NCBI RefSeq assembly: GCF_004028095.1
Contig: NZ_SBHM01000007.1
Coordinates: 434,001 to 498,000, forward strand
Direction of reading: 5' to 3'
DNA length: 64,000 bases
Origin: Paenarthrobacter ureafaciens
Lineage (GTDB): Bacteria; Actinomycetota; Actinomycetes; Actinomycetales; Micrococcaceae
The notes below the pieces were generated by a model, which was not told where the DNA came from, made no database searches, and saw nothing but the letters and a program-made list of their open reading frames with translations. Of this stretch, positions 57,051 through 64,000 are shown piece by piece; position 1 is the first letter of the stretch, and each line of letters starts with the position of its first letter. Made by a program: the position numbers and the translations under genes.

Positions 57051-57975
57051 GGGAGGCCTCCTTCTGGGTGCCTGACGTTTTGGGTTGCGTGGACGGCTGC
57101 GGCGAGGTGGCGTGCGGGGGCCAGAAGTCGCCGGACACGGTCATGGATTCGTCCAGCAACTCGGCCCGGATTTCCTCTGCGAGCCGGAAGGTCATGTCAC
57201 GCCGCCATGCGGGGAGCCCGTGGATGTCGTCGTGGTACAGGTCGAGGGGGATGGAATGCTCGACGGCGGCAGCCAGGGCCGCGGCGTCGGGAACCTGATC
57301 GGCGGGGAACCGCAGCTGCACGGGCCGCTTGGTGGACGCCGTGACGGTGATGACGAGGCCAAAGACGGGATCCAGCCGGCCGATCAGCAGCACCCCGGAA
57401 CGGCCGAGGTTGCTCAGGGAAAGACGACGGAACGCCACCCGCGCCGAGAGCGCCTCGGCAGGAAGGTGGATGCTCCGCAGCAGCTCACCCGGGGCCAGGA
57501 CGTTCTCCATCTCCCCCGTGACGAAATCGGCAACTGGAACGTTGCGGCTGGTGCCGTCGGGGCTGAGGATGGTGGCCATGCCGTCCAGGCCGGCGCACAG
57601 CGAGATCATGGGACCGGCGGGCAGGGAGGTGCAAAGGTTGCCGCCCACGGTGGACATGTTCCAGATCTTGAAGGACGCCACGAACGAGTCGCAGCTGGGA
57701 CGCACCAGGGCCAGGCCGGGCCATTCGCGGTGGGCCGCTTGATCCGACTCCGGCAAGGCGTACAGTTCAGCCACCGTGCAGGTGGCGGCGAGTTCAATGC
57801 CTTCATCGGTGACGGTGATGGCGGGCCAGCCGGCATTGCCGAGGTCGAGGAGCCGCTGCAGGACGGTGCTTCCGTAGGAGAAGAGGACCGTCCCGCCGGC
57901 CAGCCAGGCATCCCCTTCCCGCCACTGGGCCGGATCCGTGGTGGGTACCACGGCCTCTATGGTGTTCATGTCCAT
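57040..57975 (-). CDS. Xanthine dehydrogenase FAD-binding subunit
   Basis: A 311-residue protein of the CO-dehydrogenase flavoprotein fold. AWLAGGTVLFSYG is near the N-terminus, and IWNMSTVGGNLCTSLPAGPMI is the TxGGN FAD motif with the usual downstream acidic residues. The C-terminal domain lies from about 190. It passes electrons from the 2Fe-2S clusters to NAD+. It overlaps xdhC by 10 nt upstream and the fused subunit by 11 nt downstream, so translation is coupled. Confidence 0.9.
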   Translation of the reverse strand: MDMNTIEAVVPTTDPAQWREGDAWLAGGTVLFSYGSTVLQRLLDLGNAGWPAITVTDEGIELAATCTVAELYALPESDQAAHREWPGLALVRPSCDSFVASFKIWNMSTVGGNLCTSLPAGPMISLCAGLDGMATILSPDGTSRNVPVADFVTGEMENVLAPGELLRSIHLPAEALSARVAFRRLSLSNLGRSGVLLIGRLDPVFGLVITVTASTKRPVQLRFPADQVPDAAALAAAVEHSIPLDLYHDDIHGLPAWRRDMTFRLAEEIRAELLDESMTVSGDFWPPHATSPQPSTQPKTSGTQKEASHGN

Positions 57976-59213
57976 GAGTCCTCCTCGGTCAGAGAGTCTT
58001 GGGTGCCGGTCCCGGCATGAATTGGACCGGAAGTGTCTTTGAGAGAGCGGAAAGCTCCAACCCCGTGCAGGCTTCCCCGCGATGCGACGATTTCCGCAGT
58101 GATGGATACGGCCACCTCGGCAGGCGTGACGGCGCCCAACTCCAGCCCGATGGGCGAATGCAGCCGTTCCAGGATCCCGGCGGGCGTGCCCCTCTCCAGC
58201 AGCGCATCAGTGCGCTGCCGGTGGCTTCGCCGCGAACCCATGGCCCCCACGTAGGCGAGGTTCAGGCTGAGCGCTGTTTCCAGCAGGGGAAGATCAAATT
58301 TGGGGTCGTGGGTCAGGATGCAGACCACGGTGCGGGCGTCGATGCGTCCGGCTTCTGCTTCGTTCTCCAGGTAGCGGTGGGGCCATTCCGTGATCACCTG
58401 GTCCGCCCCGGCGAAGCGGCTTTGCTGCGCGAAGGCGGGGCGTGCGTCGCACAAGGTGACCTCGTAGCCCAGGAGTTGCCCGGCCGGCAGCAGCGCGGCA
58501 CCAAAGTCGTTGGCTCCGAACACCAGCATGCGGGCCGCCGGCAGTCGGCTTTCAACAAACAGCGTGATGGGTTGGGGTTCCGGTTCATCGCGGGGAGCCT
58601 CCCAGCGGTCCAGCGTGACCCAACCGTCGATGCAACCCTCGGGCGGGGCCAGCCGCACCAAACCGGCGCGGCCGCCTTGAAGCAGTGGCTCCACCTGGGC
58701 AGCCGCTGCGAAGAGCGTTGCGGGGTGGTCCCCCACCAGCTTGGCGAGTTCAGTGGACTCCATCGCGCGGAAGCGCACAGGATCATGCACGACGACGACT
58801 CCCCCTGCGCCGTCCAGCCTGCGGATGAGTGCCAAGGGGCTTGGGGCCTGGCCGTTGCGGGCTGCGGTGGATTCGTCCGCCAGCGATGAGAGCCCGTCCG
58901 CAAGGGGTTGGATATGGACTTCCAGTTCCCCTCCACAGGTAAGCCCCACCGCGAAAGCGTCCTCGGCACTGTAGCCGAACGACTCAAACCGCGGGCCGCC
59001 GTCGCGCATTGCTTCCAACGCCGCTTCAACCACGGCCCCTTCCACGCATCCGCCGGACAGGCTGCCCAGGATCTCGCCGGTTTCCGAGACCATCATGGAA
59101 GTCCCCAAGGGCCGCGGAACCGAGCCACCGGTTCCCACGATCGTTGCCACAGCGCAGCGTTGGCCGGAGACCGCCGGCCGCCAGCTGCCCAGTGAAGGCA
59201 TCAGATCCAGCAT
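57966..59213 (-). CDS. xdhC: XdhC-family molybdenum-enzyme maturation factor
   Basis: A 415-residue XdhC/CoxI protein that inserts the sulfurated cofactor into xanthine dehydrogenase. The N-terminal domain has VATIVGTGGSVPRPLGTSMMV and LSGGCVEGAVVEAALEA; the conserved cysteine is in GGCVEG. The C-terminal Rossmann domain has MLVFGANDFGAALLPAGQ and YVGAMGSRRSHRQRTDALLE. ATG 59213 with AAAGGACG upstream is chosen; a longer frame lacks family similarity. It is first of the xdhC, FAD, Mo-subunit operon. Confidence 0.9.
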   Translation of the reverse strand: MLDLMPSLGSWRPAVSGQRCAVATIVGTGGSVPRPLGTSMMVSETGEILGSLSGGCVEGAVVEAALEAMRDGGPRFESFGYSAEDAFAVGLTCGGELEVHIQPLADGLSSLADESTAARNGQAPSPLALIRRLDGAGGVVVVHDPVRFRAMESTELAKLVGDHPATLFAAAAQVEPLLQGGRAGLVRLAPPEGCIDGWVTLDRWEAPRDEPEPQPITLFVESRLPAARMLVFGANDFGAALLPAGQLLGYEVTLCDARPAFAQQSRFAGADQVITEWPHRYLENEAEAGRIDARTVVCILTHDPKFDLPLLETALSLNLAYVGAMGSRRSHRQRTDALLERGTPAGILERLHSPIGLELGAVTPAEVAVSITAEIVASRGSLHGVGAFRSLKDTSGPIHAGTGTQDSLTEEDSWT

Positions 59214-59570
59214 GGCTACACGTCCTTTTCCAGGTGTCCCGGCAGGGTGGCCCGGCCGGGGCAGTGCGCGATCTTGCCTCAATTCTCATTCGGGATGGTG
59301 GCTGAGGGTAGTCGCGCTGACTAAGTTCAATGGTTTTGGTGGAGTGGGGCAGGGCTTCATCTCCCTGCCCCACTCGATGGAGCTGCGCGCTCCATGGCGG
59401 AGCATCGGCTCCCGGCCGCCGCCCGCCGTCGTCCCTTAATCAGGTGCCCTGCTGTGGAAGGGACCTTCCCTCATAAGGGAGGACGGCTGACGCCTATTCG
59501 TGCGGTGGGAGCGGATTCAACGCCGTTTCGGGTGCCGGTTTGCCCGCCGGCACGGGGTTTGCCGCCCCGG
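59214..59570. other. 357-bp gap between the NCS2 permease and xdhC
   Basis: It contains a perfect 13-bp hairpin, GAGTGGGGCAGGG (59342-59354) / CCCTGCCCCACTC (59363-59375), probably ending the permease transcript, and presumably the xdhC promoter. I see no gene or conserved operator in the remainder. Confidence 0.5.
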
Positions 59571-61163
59571 TCAGATGCCCATCAGCGCATTGATCGGGCC
59601 GCGGGCGAAGTAGATGACGAAGCCGGCCGTGACCACCCACATGAGTGGATGCACTTTCTTGGCTTTGCCGGACGCCGCGTTGACCACTGCGAAGGAGATG
59701 AATCCGACGCCGATGCCGTTGGCGATCGAGTAGGTCAGTGGCATGGTGACGATTGTCAGGAACGCCGGGAGTGCAATGGCGAACTTGGTGAACTTGATTT
59801 CACGGATCTGGGCCATCATCATCGCGCCCACAACCACCAGGGCAGCAGCTGCAACTTCCAGCGGAACCACCGAGGTGAGCGGGGTGAAGAACATCGATCC
59901 CAGGAACAACGCGCCGGTGACCACGGAAGCCAGGCCGGTGCGGGCGCCTTCGCCGATGCCCGCTGCGGAGTCGATGTAGACCGTGTTGGACGAACCGGAC
60001 GTTGCGCCGCCCACCACTGCGCCCATGCCTTCAACAATGAAGGCGGACTTCAGCTTGGGGAACGTTCCGTCCTTGTGTGCCACGCCGGCGCTCTTGGCCA
60101 GGCCGGTCATGGTGCCCATGGCGTCGAAGAAGTTGGTGAACACCAGGGTGAAGACCAGCATGGTGGCAGCCAGGCCGCCGATCCGTGCGAACGAACCGAA
60201 GAGATCGAACTGGCCCACGAGGCTCAGGTCCGGGACTGACACCAGCTGGCCGGAGAGCACCGGGGTGTTGAGGTGCCAGCCGCCGGGGTTGTCAGCGCTG
60301 CCGGGACCGATCCGGAACACGGCCTCGGCAACAGCGGCGAGGACGGTTGTTGCGACGATGCCGATCAGCAGGCCGCCCTGGATCTTGCGTGCCACGAGGA
60401 TACCCATGACCAGCAATCCGACGATGAAAACGAGGGTGGGGATGGACGTGATGGACCCATCGTTGCCGAGCTGGACCGGCGGGCCGCCCTTGGTGGGACG
60501 GACAAAGCCGGAGTCGACGAAGCCGATGAAGGCGATGAACAGGCCGATGCCAACGGTGATGGCGGCCTTGAGTTCCTTGGGTACTGCCTTGAAGATCGCC
60601 GTCCGTGCGCCCGTGGCGCCGAAGAGGACAATCAGGACGCCGTTGATGACCACCAGGCCCATGGCTTCGGGCCACGTCACCTCCTGGATGACGGCGACGG
60701 CCAGGAAGGAGTTGATGCCAAGGCCCGCTGCGAGACCGAAGGGCAGGTTGGCTACGAGGCCGAAGACGATGGTCATGACGCCGGCCGTGAGGCCCGTGAC
60801 AGCACCTACTTGCGCTGCCGACAGCCAGCCGCCGGCAACATCCGTGGGAGCGTTGTCGGCGGTGAAGCCGCCCAGGATGAGGGGGTTGAGGATGACGATG
60901 TACGCCATGGTGAAGAAGGTGACCAGGCCGCCGCGGAATTCCCGGGCGAGCGTGGATCCGCGCTTGGAGATCTCGAAGAACTTGTCCAGGAAGTTCGGCG
61001 GCTTCTTGCCATTGCCTGCTCCGGGTGCGGTGGTTGCGTGTGCCGCTGCGTGCCCTGCGCCCTTGTCCCCGTTGGGGAGGAGCGCAGCCTGCTTCTCAGC
61101 GGCGGTCTGCTTTTCAGCGGTATTTTGCATGTCTGCGGTATCCAGGATTTCCATGTCAGCCAC
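59571..61163 (-). CDS. NCS2-family purine permease (AzgA-like)
   Basis: A 530-residue transporter. A hydrophilic N-terminal tail of about 55 residues, with a TAEKQTAAEKQAA repeat, precedes FFEISKRGSTLAREFRGGLVTFFTMAYIVILNP, the hallmark of the AzgA branch that imports adenine, guanine and hypoxanthine. Later signatures are GLGINSFLAVAV, GLFIAFIGFVDSG, the GTMTGLAKSAG segment and EGMGAVVGGATSGSSNTVYIDSAAGIGEGARTGL. It is 6 nt downstream of the guanine deaminase gene, so uptake and deamination are coupled. Confidence 0.92.
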   Translation of the reverse strand: MADMEILDTADMQNTAEKQTAAEKQAALLPNGDKGAGHAAAHATTAPGAGNGKKPPNFLDKFFEISKRGSTLAREFRGGLVTFFTMAYIVILNPLILGGFTADNAPTDVAGGWLSAAQVGAVTGLTAGVMTIVFGLVANLPFGLAAGLGINSFLAVAVIQEVTWPEAMGLVVINGVLIVLFGATGARTAIFKAVPKELKAAITVGIGLFIAFIGFVDSGFVRPTKGGPPVQLGNDGSITSIPTLVFIVGLLVMGILVARKIQGGLLIGIVATTVLAAVAEAVFRIGPGSADNPGGWHLNTPVLSGQLVSVPDLSLVGQFDLFGSFARIGGLAATMLVFTLVFTNFFDAMGTMTGLAKSAGVAHKDGTFPKLKSAFIVEGMGAVVGGATSGSSNTVYIDSAAGIGEGARTGLASVVTGALFLGSMFFTPLTSVVPLEVAAAALVVVGAMMMAQIREIKFTKFAIALPAFLTIVTMPLTYSIANGIGVGFISFAVVNAASGKAKKVHPLMWVVTAGFVIYFARGPINALMGI

Positions 61164-61169
61164 CGGGCC

Positions 61170-61664
61170 CTAGTAGTCAATCCTGGAATCGAGGGTGTTC
61201 CATGTGGTGAACGGCTGGAGGACCGCCGGAGCCTGGGGGTCGCCCAGTTCCAACTTGGATACCGGCATCAGCTCGTCCCGGTTGTCATTCTCGAAGTACT
61301 CGTAGAAGACCGCGTCATCGAAGCCGACGGACGCGGCGTCATGGCGGTCGGCCGCGAAGAACACGCGGTCAATGCGGGCCCAGAGTGCGGATGCCAGGCA
61401 CATGGGGCACGGCTCGCAGCTGGTGTAGAGGGTTGCTCCGCTCAGGTCGAAGGTTCCCAGTTCGCTGCAGGCGTTGCGGATGGCCGTTACTTCTGCGTGG
61501 GCGGTGGGATCGTTCGAGGCGGTCACGCGGTTGACGCCATGGAAGGCTTGTCCGTCCGCGGTAACAATGACGGCGCCGAAAGGGCCTCCACTGTTGAGGA
61601 CATTGGCCGTTGCCAGCTCAATGGATGTGGCCAGGAATTGTTCGGCCGTGACGGTTGTACTCAT
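61170..61664 (-). CDS. guaD: Guanine deaminase (CMP/dCMP-type zinc deaminase)
   Basis: A 164-residue nucleoside/base deaminase. HAEVTAIRNAC contains the zinc His and catalytic Glu, and CEPCPMCLASALWARIDRV the two zinc cysteines. The C-terminal tail FYEYFENDNRD is the guanine-deaminase-type lid. It converts guanine to xanthine for the xanthine dehydrogenase. It is first in an operon with the NCS2 permease. Confidence 0.92.
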   Translation of the reverse strand: MSTTVTAEQFLATSIELATANVLNSGGPFGAVIVTADGQAFHGVNRVTASNDPTAHAEVTAIRNACSELGTFDLSGATLYTSCEPCPMCLASALWARIDRVFFAADRHDAASVGFDDAVFYEYFENDNRDELMPVSKLELGDPQAPAVLQPFTTWNTLDSRIDY

Positions 61665-62073
61665 GTTGCGACTTCCTTAGTGCTGGGAAGCCGGGTGACC
61701 TGTCGGGGGGCGCGCCGGAAAGGAGAGCTCCAGTGCTTGGTTACCAGGCTTCAGCATGTGCGATGAAGGTTAAGTTGCGCCTGGTAGATAGCTTCCCGGG
61801 ATCCGGGTGCCCGCCTTTGGCAGATAGAGCGTAACACCCACGCTGTGAGCCGCGCCATACGTTTTTTGAAAAAAGTTTTTCGTCTTGTGAAATTTGCCTT
61901 TGGAGTGCGGTTGACGCCGGATATGACCGGCGACGCTCCCACGGACGTTGACTGCCGCCGTCGGAAATCTTACTCTGGCGGGACCGGAGCTGACGTGACG
62001 CCCGGAACCTGGATCAGCAGACAGGGCCTAACTGAGCTGGAACGCAGAAACGCCGACCAGACAAGGAGCCCTC
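61665..62073. other. 409-bp divergent control region between guaD and the amidohydrolase gene
   Basis: It contains the promoters of two purine-catabolic units. An AT-rich island includes the 13-bp palindrome TTTTTTGAAAAAA (61862-61874), flanked by GTTTTTCGTC, which is striking in this GC-rich DNA and could be an operator or curved upstream element. I searched for a purine-riboswitch-like core and see none. No ORF with coding character is present. Confidence 0.4.
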
Positions 62074-63414
62074 ATGCTTTGGATCAAAAACCCGCTGGGT
62101 ATCTTCACCGCAAACGACCTCGACGCCGGCAACGGTTTAGTGGTTTCCGACGCCGGCACGATCCTGGAACTCGTACCCTCCGGCGCACGCCCATCCGTTC
62201 CCTGCACCGAGTTCGATGCCTCCGGGCACGTGGTGCTGCCGGGCCTGATCAACACCCACCACCACTTCTACCAAACACTCACCCGCGCCTGGGGACCGGT
62301 GGCCAACGCTCCCCTGTTCCCGTGGCTGCAGAACCTCTACCCGGTCTGGGCGCGGCTCACCCCGCGGAGCTTGGACCTTGCCGTGCAGGTGGCCCTTGCC
62401 GAGTTGCTGTTGTCCGGCTGCACCACCGCCGCCGACCACCACTATCTCTTCCCGGACAGCATGGAAGACGCGATCGATATTGAGGTGGCCGCCGTGCGGT
62501 CGATGGGGATGCGGGCAACCTTGACCCGCGGGTCCATGACGTTGGGAGAGGACGACGGCGGGCTGCCGCCGAGGACCACGGTCCAGTCACCCGAGGTGAT
62601 CCTTGCGGACAGCGAACGACTCATCCGTGAGTATCACCAGACCGGCGCCGGGGCATCCGTGCAGATCGCCCTAGCCCCTTGCTCGCCCTTCTCCGTGACC
62701 AAGGAAATCATGGCCGAGTCCGCGGTCATGGCCGAACAGTACGATGTCCGGCTGCACACACACCTCGCCGAAACCATCGACGAGGAGGACTTCTGCCGCT
62801 CCATGTTCGGCCTCCGGACCGTTGATTACCTGGAATCCGTCGGTTGGCTCGGATCACGGACCTGGCTGGGACACGGCATCCATTTCAACGACGAGGAGAT
62901 CGCCCGGCTGGGAGCCGCCGGAACCGCCGTCGCGCATTGCCCGACGTCGAACATGCGGCTGGCGTCCGGCACCGCGCGGGTGCTGGAACTTGAGGCGGCC
63001 GGGGTTCCAGTGGGCCTGGGGGTTGACGGTTCTGCCTCCAACGATGCGTCCAACATGATCCTCGAGGCGCGCCAGGCCCTGTACCTGCAGCGGCTCCGAT
63101 ACGGCGCCTCGGTCCCCGTGTCCCGCGCGCTCGGCTGGGCGACCCGAGGATCCGCCGCCGTTCTTGGCCGCTCGGACATCGGGCAGTTGGCTCCGGGAAT
63201 GCAGGCCGACCTCGCCATGTTCAAGCTCGATTCCCTGCGCTTCTCCGGGAGCCACGATCCTGTGGCAGCACTGCTCCTTTGCGGCGCGGACCGGGCCGAC
63301 CGGGTGATGGTGGGCGGGTCCTGGCGGGTTGTTGACGGCGCGATTCCCGATCTGGATGTGGCCGGGCTGATCGCGGAGCACACGGCCGCAGCCCGGAAGC
63401 TGATCGCGGGGTAG
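62074..63414 (+). CDS. Amidohydrolase, 8-oxoguanine deaminase-like
   Basis: A 446-residue metal-dependent deaminase of the TrzN/AtzB/8-oxoguanine-deaminase group. The metal site is visible as LINTHHHFYQTLTRAWG, LHTHLAETIDEEDF, WLGHGIHFN and VGLGVDGSASNDASNM. The ACTS-type composite domain closes with QLAPGMQADLAMFKLD. In the purine cluster it may deaminate 8-oxoguanine or another aminopurine to a form the dehydrogenase or urate route can take; substrate assignment from sequence is tentative. It is divergent from guaD and followed by a repeat/hairpin element. Confidence 0.85.
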   Translation: MLWIKNPLGIFTANDLDAGNGLVVSDAGTILELVPSGARPSVPCTEFDASGHVVLPGLINTHHHFYQTLTRAWGPVANAPLFPWLQNLYPVWARLTPRSLDLAVQVALAELLLSGCTTAADHHYLFPDSMEDAIDIEVAAVRSMGMRATLTRGSMTLGEDDGGLPPRTTVQSPEVILADSERLIREYHQTGAGASVQIALAPCSPFSVTKEIMAESAVMAEQYDVRLHTHLAETIDEEDFCRSMFGLRTVDYLESVGWLGSRTWLGHGIHFNDEEIARLGAAGTAVAHCPTSNMRLASGTARVLELEAAGVPVGLGVDGSASNDASNMILEARQALYLQRLRYGASVPVSRALGWATRGSAAVLGRSDIGQLAPGMQADLAMFKLDSLRFSGSHDPVAALLLCGADRADRVMVGGSWRVVDGAIPDLDVAGLIAEHTAAARKLIAG

Positions 63415-63423
63415 GTCCGTGGG

Positions 63424-63538
63424 GCCCGTTTCGTGCGTGCCCGAGGCCCGTTTCGTGTGGGCCCGACGCCCGTTTCGACGACTCGCTGCGTACTGTGCCG
63501 TGCGTTCGGCACAGTACGCAGCGAGTCCACGAAACGGG
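63424..63538. repeat. 22-bp repeats leading into a long hairpin
   Basis: GCCCGTTTCG recurs at 63424, 63446 and 63468, exactly 22 bp apart. The third copy is the base of a hairpin (63469-63538): CCCGTTTCG / CGAAACGGG, a two-base mismatch, then a perfect 21-bp stem starting GACTCGCTGCGTACTG with a six-base loop. CTTTTCC follows, so it can terminate the amidohydrolase transcript. Confidence 0.8.
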
Positions 63539-63599
63539 CTTTTCCACATACAACTCGTGACTCCTATTTCTTCCAGCGCACTCAGTTGACGCTGGATGA

Positions 63600-64000
63600 A
63601 TGAGAAAAACTCCAAGGCTCGAACTCCCCTCAGGCATGGACCTGTGGCGAACAGAAGAACTCCATGATGCCGGATTCAACGATCGAAATATCGCCGCCCT
63701 TGTGCGGAGCGGAAACCTTGTTCGGCTTCGCCGCGGCTGCTACATCCGCGGCAGCACTTGGAAAGCGCAGAAGCCTTGGGTCCGGAGCCGTCAGCTGATT
63801 GCCGCACATGCGCACGGAACCCTCACGACGGCGGCCGGCAGCTTCGTTTACAGCCACACGTCCGCTGCCCGTTTACACGGTTTGTTTCTCTGGGCTGTGG
63901 ATGATCGCGTGCATATCACGGCAGCCACTACTGCCTCGCGAACATCCCACGGAGCTGAGGTTGTTCCGCACACACGCGCCTTGGGCCCGGAAGAGATCCA
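63600..64000 (+). CDS. AbiEi-like antitoxin-domain protein, N-terminal part (runs off the window)
   Basis: ATG 63600 opens a frame that stays open to the window end, giving about 133 residues. LWRTEELHDAGFNDRNIAAL with VRSGNLVRLRRGCYIRG is the N-terminal winged-helix pattern of type IV AbiEi-like antitoxin domains. TAAGSFVYSHTSAARLHGLF and VHITAATTASRT follow as usual. In Micrococcaceae such proteins often end in a DUF559/Vsr-like nuclease fold, which would lie beyond the edge. TTGACGCTGGATGA precedes the start without a clear ribosome site; an overlapping ATG at 63596 stops early. It is a solitary domain so far as visible, with no AbiEii partner. Confidence 0.7.
   Translation, partial: MRKTPRLELPSGMDLWRTEELHDAGFNDRNIAALVRSGNLVRLRRGCYIRGSTWKAQKPWVRSRQLIAAHAHGTLTTAAGSFVYSHTSAARLHGLFLWAVDDRVHITAATTASRTSHGAEVVPHTRALGPEEI

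Noticed and set aside
61665..62073. Purine riboswitch upstream of the guanine deaminase or amidohydrolase gene
   Set aside because: No conserved junction bases or three-stem arrangement could be found on either strand.

Overview
The window is high-GC actinobacterial DNA that reads as a member of the Micrococcaceae, most like Arthrobacter/Paenarthrobacter. The grounds are codon use rich in G/C at third positions, frequent GTG/TTG starts, several genes whose start codon sits 6-7 nt after a TANNNT box (leaderless transcripts), and a gene order recalled from other Actinobacteria. From memory, the order DUF1998 helicase, Tad pilus genes, ssd, acs, marP, CoA-Nudix, nth, crp, ridA, ponA and metallophosphoesterase corresponds to the Rv3649-Rv3683 stretch of Mycobacterium tuberculosis. 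There is no rRNA, prophage, insertion sequence or CRISPR array.

Layout. 1-4.2 kb: tRNA-modifying rhodanese TrhO, a GNAT protein and the MrfA/Hrq1-like helicase. 4.3-9.5 kb (minus): a compact Tad/Flp pilus operon (ssd, tadA, tadB, tadC, a pilin-like gene with a repeat-rich leader, two TadE-like minor pilins). 9.7-16 kb: a Pol I-like polymerase, a CHAD protein, a YegP protein, a CoA-Nudix, endonuclease III and a low-complexity membrane protein. 16-18 kb: acetyl-CoA synthetase with a possible CRP site. 18.2-27.2 kb: an alpha-galactoside island (DeoR and LacI regulators, Gfo/Idh/MocA enzyme, two permeases, lipoprotein binding protein, GH36 alpha-galactosidase). 27.4-35.3 kb: aroQ, marP, crp, Nudix, ridA, DUF4177, bifunctional PBP and a metallophosphoesterase. 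35.4-39.0 kb: a heterodimeric ABC exporter followed by tRNA-Pro(CGG).

39.4-41.0 kb holds the most interesting locus: a 74-residue secreted peptide precursor with two copies of IGNWPDPM, the second ending at the stop codon, divergent from an Xre-type HTH + TPR-like regulator. The two share a promoter region with a dyad over overlapping -10 boxes. This is the layout of an RRNPP-type peptide-pheromone circuit. 41-45 kb: purC/purD, an asparaginase and a sterol-carrier gene broken by one extra base. 45-50 kb: DctA, SDR, hydantoin-racemase-like protein and NCS1 transporter. 50-53 kb: aceE and a second YegP. 53.5-63.4 kb: a purine-catabolism cluster (MobA-like protein, xanthine dehydrogenase with fused 2Fe-2S/Mo subunit, FAD subunit, XdhC, NCS2 permease, guanine deaminase, 8-oxoguanine-deaminase-like amidohydrolase). 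An AbiEi-like N-terminus runs off the right edge.

The spaces between genes are unusually structured. Tandem arrays with a 32-bp period, whose units begin GTGA-, occur at four loci in both orientations. Junctions between converging genes carry very long hairpins, including a 64-bp palindrome with a single mismatched pair.
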